Below, in pieces: positions 22,274-32,261 of a DNA stretch of 64,000 bases. The stretch covers positions 1 through 64,000 of the forward strand of contig JAPYMA010001218.1 of the NCBI GenBank assembly GCA_035041965.1. Direction: 5' to 3'. Within the stretch, counting starts at the first letter, position 1; each line of letters opens with the position of its first letter. The stretch is from Anisakis pegreffii. Taxonomy: Eukaryota > Nematoda > Chromadorea > Rhabditida > Anisakidae. The notes under the pieces were generated by a model. That model saw only the letters and a list, made by a program, of their open reading frames with translations, ran no database searches and was not told the origin of the DNA. The position numbers and the translations under genes were made by a program.

Positions 22274-22720
22274 TCATTTTGTGATGTTGCATCCAGCTGT
22301 TTTGCTGAAGGTGTCGAATATTTTCATCTGACCGATTTCAAGGCGATAACTTTTGTACATATACCTTTTCAAGGCAATGGTGTATGTACAACGTGTACCA
22401 AAGAATCCAAAGCTGTAATTCGTAAGATTGCTCGCTCTCCACGTGTAGTTGTCGACCATTATCAATGATACGTCGCTGTGTTTCATTTGCATGCTTACAA
22501 TAAGCAAGCGACAATCACTAGTGTTGATAATTTCATACGAAAGTCGATCATTGTTGACACTAATTGTAAGATTCCATCATGAAAATGAATTTGTACATAC
22601 TTTTCGTACAATTTTTATGCAATATGACCTTTTAACTTGTGGAAGAGACCGAGTGTTTGCGTCGACAAATCGTCGTTTTGGTTTAAATCGATCGCTAACG
22701 TTAAGAGTCAAACGTGGAGG
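22274..22720 (-). pseudogene. Possible env-like ORF remnant downstream of BEL pol
   Basis: Immediately 3' of the BEL pol remnant, the minus strand shows a Cys-containing frame with one in-frame stop. Segments include FVDANTRSLPQVKR, SYEIINTSDCRLL, SNLTNYSFGFFGTRC and SKTAGCNITK, with N-glycosylation sequons. Several nematode BEL elements carry an envelope-like gene in this position. The position and composition fit, but I cannot confirm homology by eye. Confidence 0.35.
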
Positions 22721-22810
22721 GATTGCTACAAATACATCATGCGATCTGATATGCGGTCACAAATATGATATACGGTCGTAAACAAGATGGTGAATATTAG
22801 TAGTAGGATG

Positions 22811-24929
22811 CTAATCGTGGTATTGTTCGTGAACGTAATACAAGAGGTGAATTGTCGCATTGTACCGATTGTTCAGGCTTGCGGTGCTTGTCTTGTTTTT
22901 CTTGTTGATGCTGAGATGCTGGTGTGTCCGATTTTGCCTCCATCTCAAGTGGATAGAGAGAACTGATAGAATGAGTAACTTTCGAGAATTTGCAAGTTGA
23001 ACTGTTGCAGAGCGGATAGTTTCATCTGAGCTTGGCAGTAGCTGGATAATTCTTCCAAGAACACAAGTAGTGCGGGGTCGATGTTCTTTTCGTATAATTA
23101 CCACTTTATCGATTAGCGGAATTGTGTGAGTTAATAACCGCCTTTGTCCACGTTATCGTTGTGTATATTCTCGTAAAACATCGAGAGATTGTGTGGATCA
23201 TTCGTTCCAAAAAAGTGATTCGCTCGTTCGTTCGTCAGTGAATGACGCCACATCTGAAGAAGCTTTTCTCTCAGACTTTCATCTTCAGGATAGTAAAGTG
23301 ATCAGTTGTCCGACTGTGGACCACTTCGCATGATATTTCATGACTGCAACAGACCTATCGGTCCTGTAATCGTGGTGGGTTCTTCAGATACCTATGTTAA
23401 TGGACGGCGTTTGATTTCGACAGTGAGAGTGTGCAGCTTGTCGGCACTGATGATTTTCGCCCGATTTTTGTGAGCCTAAGCCTTCTTCAAAGAATTTTTT
23501 GTGACACCAATCATTCTCTCGTAGATTCCTCCTTGCCAAGGAGCGTAAGCTGGAATGGATTTCCATCTGATTTTGTGTTTCGAAGCATAGGCGTCTCTGA
23601 TCAGTTGAGAGGCACACGATAAGTTGGTGCCATTATCGGATATCATCTCATCTGGTGCTCCATACTCTGCAACAAATCTTCGGAAGGCGTTCAAATCCAA
23701 TTTTGCAGAGAAACTTTCCGTGACTTCTCGGTGGAGGGCGCATGTAGTTAAACAAGTGGAAAGTGTTATCTAACGTTAAATTTTTGAACCATTTGTGTTT
23801 TTAGAGGCCGTGAGGGGCCCGTGAGATCGATTCCGACTTGACTGAAGGGGAGAGTTTCATTGAAGCGACTCTGAGGATAGTTTGGCGTCACTGAAAGATG
23901 AACCACGATATCTTGGCTTTACTGCGATATGCGAATTGAATATTGTGGTCGGAGGAAATAGAACACTTGGTTTTGTTATTGCGATAGAATGTAGGCGATC
24001 GCGGGTATGGTTTATATACTACGTTGAATGGTTCATTTTTCGCGATTCAAATCTTCAAGTATTCAACGAGGTAGTATTCAAGTATTTGTTCAATCGTCCA
24101 TTGAACATATGGGTTTTTGAGGTCGTCTTGAAGGACTTCCAGCTGTCGCAAGATGCCTTCAGTTGTTTCATAAGTGTGATAGAAGTCACGATTGTTGTCG
24201 TTAAGTGATTCAAGTTCGCCATAAGATATGCGTTTGAGCTGTGTTGGTTCACCATATTTTTCTCCCAGGAATTTCCAACCAAGTTTATTTCAACTCTCGT
24301 AACGGTCTGTATGCGTGGCACCGTCATGGGTGTGGAGTTGCTGGTTGTCGATGGCAATATTTACTTGATGTCGTCGAGATAGTTGTGAATAGTATCGAGC
24401 GATATTTTGATATCGTGTATCATATGTAGTAGGCCATTTGGATCTCTTGCCATTATTTGATATGCGTCGGATTCTCGAGTTCGATCAGCCAAGCTGCATT
24501 TCACATCGCTACATAATGGGATCCATCGGTCGCTCAGCGAATTGAATCGAGTGGGTGAGAGCAGGTTGTTTAGTCGGGTAATACACTGCTGGATCAGCCG
24601 AAGAATGAACTGTTGGAGATTAGTCAGAATATCTTGGACGGTTTGAAGAGGTAACGCAGCTTGTAAGAGTAATTGAGCTGACATCGTTGAAGTTCAGGCG
24701 GTGGGCTGAATAAATGAGGCGATTTGGTGAATAACTGAGGTGATTGAACACCATGGAGTTGATGTGGTTTAGTGAATAACTAAGGCGATTTAGTGACTTG
24801 GAGTTGAGGTGGTTCAGTAGATATTTGGCCGACGCACCATGTTATGAAGCTTAGTGTGTTTGGTGCGGTTCGATGCGTTGAAGACCAACGTCAACAGCTA
24901 ACGTTCTCTCTGCATACGCATTCATAACA
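22811..24929 (-). mobile_element. BEL/Pao retrotransposon fragment, copy 2
   Basis: Reading the minus strand from 24929: a 91-bp segment bounded by TGTTATGAA and TTCATAACA, a TGGTGCGTCGGCC primer-site-like sequence, an N-terminal ORF (24361-24684, SAQLLLQAALPLQTVQDILT..), then integrase. The integrase includes GIDLTGPL, AFRRFVAEYGAPDEMISDNG and APWQGGIYERMIGVTKNSL (23476-23700), and the C-terminal domain includes VVIIRKEHRPRTTCVLGRII (22811-23104). Protease and RT are missing, so this is an internally deleted, frame-broken copy. It is collinear with copy 1 because the whole region was segmentally duplicated. Confidence 0.8.
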
Positions 24930-25140
24930 ATAATAATAGCAACAAGTTTAGCGTTATTATATTGGTTAAGCTTAAAGCCTTGATGTAAAAATAAATGATA
25001 ACACATGAATGACGTAATATGGACGTTTAAAAGTTATAAATTCCCACTTTATTCGTGCAAAAGATAAAAAGTTTTGATAAAATATAGATGCTGCAACGAA
25101 GAATCAATCGTGAGGTGTCGTGAATATCATTATTCGCGAC

Positions 25141-25402
25141 TAGTGATGTTTCTATTCCAGTTAAACTGTTCTGTTCCTGTTCTGTTCCATGGAACAGAAC
25201 AGAACAATTCGCAAATGAGGAAGAAATAGGTTGGAACAGAATAGAGCGGTTTTTGAGCCCAAAAGAACAGAACAGAACAGTTTTCAACAGATTTTGGCTG
25301 TTCCTTAAGCTGTTCTTTTTGAATACTGCAGTGAGATAAATTACCATTGTTGTATTATTATATTTATTATTAACTATTATTATTATACTGATTATATTTG
25401 TA

Positions 25403-25447
<45 letters not shown>

Positions 25448-26371
25448 CATTTTTACTGCTTTATTATCATTATTATTACATTTATCATTATTATTATTTA
25501 CAACTATTTATTACTATCACCGCGTTTTTACTATTATTAGTTATTAATGTTATTATTTACTAATATTGTTTAAACAATTATTATTCATTCTTATTATCAT
25601 TCATTATTGTTTATCATTTTCCTTATTATTATTGTTTTTATCAATACTGTTCTCATTTTATTTGTGAATAATGATGAATAAGAATTCATTCATACTATTC
25701 TGCAAGGATGATGGAGAAGTAGTTTTTCAAGTGTAACCAAGTCGAGCACCTCTTTCTCAAAACATAAAATCTAAATCTCAAGAATTTGGTAGATAACCCA
25801 AACAAAAGTAGTTATTATCTTCAATTCAGATCTTACAGGCGAAAGATTCCCAGGAGCGACGGCCGAACAACAACAAAATGTTGTGGGAAACTGTGGCCGA
25901 TGAATTCCGGAATTGATAAGCGATGCAAGTACTTAAGGAGCAAGGAACGAAGGATCGGGGTCATCAGTCTAACTCACAGTTTGCGTCGCAGAAGTCTCGT
26001 CCATGTGTGATAAAGAAGAAATCAATTATTCCTGTGATTAATCATTGTTGTGAAGTATTATAATTGATCACTACTGTCAATCGTTCTTAATTTAATATTG
26101 TGTGAAAAGTATATGCCAAGTGGCCAGTTATTATAATTAACAGTGATCACTGAGTATTAAGTAATAAATATTATATTAAATTTCCACTGCGCATCCCACC
26201 GCACGCTGTTCATATTCATTTTTACTCAAGTAATTCAATGCTAGTAGCTGTCAACGATTCGAATCCACCAAAAACACCATATTCAATATCACGGAACACA
26301 ACAGAATCATTTTGGAGCGGAATCGAACTGGATAGAACAGTTTTCAAAAACGTGGTATAGAAACATCACTA
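25141..26371. mobile_element. hAT MITE with nested LTR-like repeat
   Basis: The terminal inverted repeats are TAGTGATGTTTCTAT and ATAGAAACATCACTA. The flanking 8-bp repeats are TTCGCGAC (25133-25140) and TTCACGAC (26372-26379). The outer parts (GTTCTGTTCC..GGAACAGAAC) match the small copy at 2432-2602. The middle has an AT-rich (TTA)n tract (about 25350-25690) and the repeat at 25733-26225. Confidence 0.8.
25733..26225. repeat. LTR-like dispersed repeat, copy 2
   Basis: 493 bp, starting TGTAACCAAG and ending TTTTTAC, flanked by the 5-bp direct repeat TCAAG (25728-25732 and 26226-26230). The 5-bp duplication supports insertion of an LTR-type element, probably now a solo LTR. Confidence 0.6.
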
Positions 26372-26858
26372 TTCACGACATTAGGCCTGACCAAAAAGTA
26401 GTTGTCGTGAATAACATTATTCACGTCACTGGGCCTGAACAAAAGTTAGTTTGATGTGGTCATAAGTATTTCGTGAGTTTCTCAATATGTTCGCTGACAT
26501 CGTCTTTTCAAGTGTTCTGATGGAAATTGAAATCGATTTGGAAATTATTCGTGAATTTGGTCGAAATAAAAAATTCATTAAATGGTTTCTAATGACAACA
26601 AGACGAAAGAATTGGAATTTTTGATGATGAGAATTGAACGAAGAATTTGGGAAAGTAATAATAATATAAAGAATTATTAGGCAATGAAATTGAGAATTAG
26701 AGGATTTGGACAGCTGCTCATTTCTCTACTTTTTTACATTTTTTCAGCGATTTTCACCCCAAATTCATAAAGCACCTTCTGTATTGCTCAAATTCTCACG
26801 CTTTAATCTATTTTGCAATTTGCATTTTACTACGGCACGGGCGACGGACATTGGGAAT

Positions 26859-26902
26859 ATGCAAATCAAGTATATGCATGTAGTTAGTTATGTATATATA
26901 GG
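26859..26902 (+). promoter_or_regulatory. Octamer plus TATA-like block, array copy 4
   Basis: ATGCAAAT at 26859-26866, TGTATATATAGG ending at 26902. It is the counterpart of 342-387. Confidence 0.4.
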
Positions 26903-26949
26903 ACAATGTTTCTTACAGTTATTGTTCATCGACGGCAATTTTTTCTCAA

Positions 26950-27036
26950 ATGTCACCCAACATCGAAACGCCGACCGTGTTCCAGTTGTTTGCTTTTGAA
27001 CTGTGGCAAACACCCCCTAGCGGTGAGAGGAAATAA
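26950..27036 (+). CDS. Conserved 28-codon upstream ORF or 5' exon, copy 4
   Basis: It reads MSPNIETPTVFQLFAFELWQ and ends TPPSGERK then TAA, with the same start, length, stop and internal GTGAGAGG as copies 2 and 3. Coding potential is unproven. Confidence 0.3.
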   Translation: MSPNIETPTVFQLFAFELWQTPPSGERK

Positions 27037-27761
27037 TAATCAGATTAGGTGATTTTAGCGAAACAGAATAAATTTCTTGAATTAAATACAATGCGATTTT
27101 CTCTCTTTTGCAATTGGTTGTCGAATACTGGTTGTAGTTCAGAGGTGACTGAATGATTTAGCCGGTAACTCAGTCTGAGATGGCGATTTACAGAAATTTT
27201 CGAGAACTAAAATGAGTTCGAACAATAGATCTCAAGTTCTGTTTGCGTGAACATTTTTCCTGCGCGCATCGACGTGTTGATTTGACCGAGAAGAAAGAAT
27301 TAAATTAAAGAGGAAATCCATTGAAATGATCGTAATAAAGTCAAAAAATCACTGATCAAGCATCCATGATCGATCAAACTTGGTCGAACAAGATCATTCA
27401 GCCGTTTATCACTTTAGTATTTACTTTTGTGTATATTCAATTCATGATACGCAATTTCTGAATATCTATCGATTAATTGATTGATTGGCTTGAGGTAGGT
27501 AATGTGCTTTTAGCCAAGGATCTACTTCAACGTCACTGCAGCCATACCTTATTTGACTGGTACTTTAGTTGACTGCTTTCCAGATTTGGGTACGTCCCGC
27601 TATCCTCCATACATAGAATCGTCATTTCACTTTCTCGCCCTCCCGTCCCAGCTGTAACCAAGCTTAGAAAAGAGTCAAAATTCAGCTCTATCATGACCTG
27701 GAGGGACTGACGAAGATCGAACATTTTAATCTGAAGGCGTAATACCTAATAGTTCTGAGAG

Positions 27762-27864
27762 GATAAAACTACCGGAATAAAAGCGCTCGTGATTGGTAAA
27801 TACCATCGCGCCGTTGCTATTAGCAGCGTTTTGTGACGATTAGCTGGGTTGGTGGTTATTCCAG
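27762..27864 (+). promoter_or_regulatory. Proximal promoter block of gene 4
   Basis: GATAA (27762-27766), GAATAAAAGC (27775-27784) and an acceptor-like TTATTCCAG ending at 27864. Confidence 0.4.
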
Positions 27865-27892
27865 GAATTTGTGCTGAAAATATTCCGAGAAG

Positions 27893-30800
27893 ATGGCCAA
27901 ATTGTGGTTCATGTTCGCTGTGGTAATGTTGCTATCTGCACAAGTTTGTTTGGCACAACCCTCGTGGTGGCTTCCGAATGGTGAGTTAATTGGTTCTAAC
28001 GTTACTTACGCATAAATTGCATGAATTTGAAATTGATTTAAACGATGAGATTGGTTCTTGAAGGGGTGCACATTTCGAATGTGCCGTTGGAACACCGAGA
28101 CTACAGATGAAGCAGCTGAATTTGTTTCTATCTTAATGTTATACAGCTCACCACGATTTCTAGATAAAAATCATGCGCTATTCACTGAATTGATAGATCT
28201 CTTTAACGTCAGATAATCATTTGCGCAGAACCTCCGCTACTCAATGATAATAATTGTAGTCTTTCAATGATGCAGCATACGAATTACATCATTCGTTGGG
28301 TTATTATTGCTTGTCATTTCATGATTATTCCTCCAAAAGATTTTTTTTCAGCTGATGACAACGCAAAAGGAACGCGGGTACACAAAAGTAAAGTTTTGAT
28401 TATTTTATAGAGAACTCATGAATTGTAATGAAATTAAGCGGCGACAATAAGGTCCAACAATGCGATTTCGTTGAAATTGCACTCCCAAATGAATCCAGCT
28501 GTCAATTAAATTCCTACCCTTGAAACGTCAAATGTAATATTTTTGAAGGTTATGAAATCAAAAACGACAAATATAATATGTTTGAAAATTCTGAGGTATG
28601 ATTTTTTTTCAGGTCTAAACATTTTCGGAGGTATGCCGCCGATGTTCGGAGGTAAGTTCTTGCTCATTTTGTAGAGAACACATGAGTTGTAGTGAAACTA
28701 AACGGCAAAAATAAGTATCAACAATGCGACTTCATTAAAAGTGCACTCTGAACTGTTTCCAGCTGTCAGTTCAATTCCTACCCTTGAGACGTCAAATGTA
28801 ATATTTTTGAAGGTTATGAAATCAAAAACGTCAAACGCAATGTTTGAAAATTCTGAGGCAAGATTTTTTTCAGGTCCGCCGATGATGGGAGGTATGCCGC
28901 CGATGATGGGAGGTATGCCACCGATGATGGGAGGTATGCCGCCGATGATGGGAGGTAAGTTCTTTCGCACTTTATAGAGAACACATGAGTTGTAATGAAA
29001 TTAAGCGGCAAAAATAAGTATCAACGATGCGATTTCATTAAAAATTGCACTCTAAACTGTAGCCAGCTGTCAGTTCAATTCCTATCCTTGAGACTAGTGT
29101 TCGTCGGGGAGCATTTTTTCGCACGAGAGGGGACCCCGCGGGGAGAAAAATGGACGGAGGGTCCCCGCGAAGAAGTCGGGGAACAAATTGCGCGGGAGGG
29201 GTCCCGTATGGAGTAAATTGGACGGGGGAGGGATCCGCGCAAAAAAACCGGGGAGCAATTTGCGCGGGGGGACTCCGTCGGGGAATGACCGCTCCCAGTG
29301 CTCCCCGACGGGGAGGATGGGGAGCATTTCGGCTCATTTTTCTGACAAAATTTCAATTTTTAAAGATTTTTCTTTTTTAAAGTAGTTTTCTTTCAAGTGC
29401 TCCTTATACTCACATTTCAAAGCAAACAACCAGACAATATTGAAAGTGTTGCAGCAGTCTTCCACCATTTTCATTTGATCGTTCGCGATATTCGCGAAGG
29501 TTAGCGCTCCCCGTCCTCACCGTCGAACAGGACGGGAAGCTCGTCCTCCCCGCCGGGGGGCAAGACAGGACGGGGAGTGGTCCCCGAGAAAAGGTCGGGA
29601 AGTTGGTCGCCCGGGGAGGTCCGCACGGGGAGAAAACTGGACGGGGGTGGGGAGGAGGCTCCCCGCGAAAATGTTGGGGAGCAAATTGTGCGCGGGGGGG
29701 GGAGCGCTCCCGCGTTCCCCACCACAGTTCCAGACGGAGAGCCCGTTCCCCGACGAACACTACTTCACACATCAAATGTTATATTTTTGAAGGCTATGTA
29801 ATCAAAAACGTCAAACGTAATATGTTTGAAAATTCAAAGGCAAGATTTTTTTCAGGTCCGCCGATGATGGGAGGTATGCCGCCAATGATGGGAGGCATGC
29901 CACCGATGATGGGAGGTATGCCGCCGATGATGGGAGGTAAGTTCTTTCTCATTTTATAGAGAACACATGAGTTGTAATGAAATTAAGCGGCAAAAATAAG
30001 TAACAACGATGCGATTCCATTAAAAATTGCACTCTGAACTGTATCCAGCCGGCAAAATTTGGAACATCAAGTATGTTTTGATTGAAGATTCTGAAATCAG
30101 TTGTTTCCTCTCTAAGTCGCCCTCACCTCCCACTTGGCGAAGATATAATCGATCGATCTTGCGATAAGATGTGGTTCAAGGAGTGATCATTTTTTGATCA
30201 GTATCCAGAACCAATTTCCAAAATCTCGAGCTTCTTTAAATGGTTCCAGTTTTATCAAAAATCTCTTGACAATTTCAGCTGGAGGAGGTAAGGGTGGACC
30301 TGGTCCCGCCGGTGGCGCTGGTTGTAAGTCCTTCTTTAACTCTACTTAGGGCTATGATTTTGACGAACAAATTATATATTGCGTGATTGACTTTTTGTGA
30401 ATATTCTTCCTGTATGACGAATGAGTGTACAAAGCTGTTGATTACAACACGTATGCACTGTTCCGTAACCTCCAAAATTTCGTTTCTAAAAGATCCGTTT
30501 ATAACAGGAAATCGCACCCAGCCTAAATTTTTCTCTCAATCATAATGGAAGTCTCTCGCCTCCTTGTAGAAATTCAAACAATCACGCAGTAAAACATGCA
30601 AAACTAATTTCCAAAAGCTCCAGCTTATGCAAATGACTCGAGTTCTATCGAAAATCTCTTGACAATTTCAGCTGGAGGAGGTAAGGGTGGACCTAGTCCC
30701 GCCGGTGGCGCTGGTTGTAAGTCCTTATTTTAATTCTACTTAGGGCTACGTTTTTGTCAAGTAATTTATGTGTTGCGTGATTAACTTTTCATGAATACTC

Positions 30801-31100
30801 TTCCTGCATGACGAATGAATGGACGCAGGTGTTAATTACAGCATTTATGCAATGTTCCGTAACCTCCAAAATTTGATATCTAAAAGATCGGTTTACAACA
30901 GGAAATTGCACGCAGCCTAAATTGCACTCCCGGGCATAATGAAAATCTCTCATTTTGTGCAGTAAAACATGCAAAACTAATTCCCAAAAGCTCCAGTTTC
31001 TGCAGATGATTCAATTTCTATCAAAAATCTCATGTTAATTTTAGTTGGCGGAGGTCAGGGCGGAATGGGTTTCGGCGGTGGGCCTGGTCATATGCGTTGA
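27893..31100 (+). CDS. Array gene 4: secreted Met/Pro/Gly-rich repetitive protein
   Basis: Eight exons, 27893-27980, 28352-28387, 28613-28651, 28874-28954, 29856-29936, 30279-30323, 30672-30716 and 31045-31100, are all joined in phase 1 and give 156 residues. The order is the signal-peptide exon identical to gene 3, ADDNAKGTRVHK, SLNIFGGMPPMFG, two 81-nt exons each with four PPMMGGM units, two 45-nt exons (GGGKGGPGPAGGAG and GGGKGGPSPAGGAG), and the terminal exon GGGQGGMGFGGGPGHMR then stop. Unlike gene 3 there is no earlier terminal exon, so this gene must use the internal units. A GC-rich MITE sits in the intron between the two 81-nt exons. Methionine- and proline-rich repeats suggest an extracellular structural or metal-binding role, which is speculation. 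Confidence 0.7.
29097..29760 (+). mobile_element. GC-rich TA-flanked MITE, copy in gene 4
   Basis: A clean pair of ends: TA then GTGTTCGTCGGGGA at the left, and TCCCCGACGAACAC then TA at the right. This is a 14-bp perfect inverted repeat with the TA duplication typical of Tc1/mariner-type elements. The arms are strongly GC-rich and the core AT-rich. It has no transposase. Confidence 0.8.
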
Positions 31101-31827
31101 TTCTAATTCTACTTTGGCCTGTGATTTCTTCGACTAAATTATGTGTCGAGCCAATATCATTCTGTGAATAGTTAAATTATTATAATATCATTCTGTGAAT
31201 ATATGTCGAATGAATCTTCGTTCTTCTGCAAACATGCCTTCAGGAACGCATGAAATTATTTGCAAGTAGAAATATTACAAACGTTATAGTCAACATGGTT
31301 TAGAATACTTCAAAATATTCTCCCACGACGCACGTGCTTTTCTTGAACTGGAAAATATGATCAATGAGATGGATTCGTTCGATTTGAGGTTTTTGTACCT
31401 GGTATTATTTTATGGGGAGGGGGGGGACGGTTTGTCATAAGAAATTGAAATCTTCGTCAGACAAAATATATCCTTATAATAAACAAACAATTCTTCTTTT
31501 ATGTCGTGTTTAAAGAGTTTTCACGATGTTTATGAGATTTGTGGGCACGAATCACCTGAGCATGGTGGATAAGGGAACACAGTTAATCACGCATGGTCTT
31601 ATTGAACAATGATGATAGGTGATCTCTCTCTGAGCGGTTGTGTCGTTTGATCTTTCCCTTATTGGTTCCTCGTTAACAACATATGAGGATTAATTGCACT
31701 CCTACGTAGAATAGCGACCATAAATTTTCTTCATACATTCACACTAATAATATTTCAATATCCAGCTAGGATCAATATCAATATTCAAATCAACTGTTAT
31801 GGCTCCAAATAATACATTTCCCTTCTA
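31101..31827. other. Right edge of the array
   Basis: Up to about 31620 it resembles the 3' flanks of the other units (for example the GTGGGCACGAATCACCTGAGCATGG block, compare 7840-7870). Beyond that the sequence looks unique. No gene is seen. Confidence 0.45.
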
Positions 31828-32182
31828 GTGTTGGGAACCGCAAGATTTTTCTTGGTGGTCACCGACCGAGAGCCCTGTCGTTTGCGGTCGGTGGGCACCG
31901 ACAGGTCGGTAATCAATGTAACTCGGTATTCACCGACGGTCGGGGACCACCACAAAACCGTCGGTGATTATCGACCGATTTTTGGTGATCACCGACTGTC
32001 GATGGTTACCGATCCAACTCTATTAAGGACACATCGTCTAACGGACACTATATCTAACGGACTGCTTAGGTGGTCACCAACGGGTCGATAATCACCGCAA
32101 CTCAGTATTAACCGACGGTTGGAGGCCACCGTAAAACCGTCGGTGATTACCGACCGATTTTCAGTGGTCACCGACTCAACAC
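31828..32182. mobile_element. TA-flanked palindromic element with CGGTCGGT repeats
   Basis: The ends are TA-GTGTTG and CAACAC-TA, and the subterminal sequence GGTGGTCACCGAC is mirrored at the right as GTGGTCACCGAC. The interior is repeats of CACCGAC, CGGTCGGT and a duplicated ACCGTCGGTGATTA.CGACCGATTTT segment. Its ends and TA target resemble the GC-rich MITEs, suggesting related terminal sequences with a different interior. It has no coding content. Confidence 0.6.
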
Positions 32183-32261
32183 TATTCCCTTCGACTTAAA
32201 TGCACTAGCAAAGCCTCTCACCCCATTCATTGCCAATAATATTGCTGTTTGTTTTAAACCC

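Noticed and set aside
28698..28970. Minus-strand PPIIGGIPPIIGG ORF
   Set aside because: It is the antisense of the PPMMGGM exon repeat. The plus strand has the splice sites and the joined frame.
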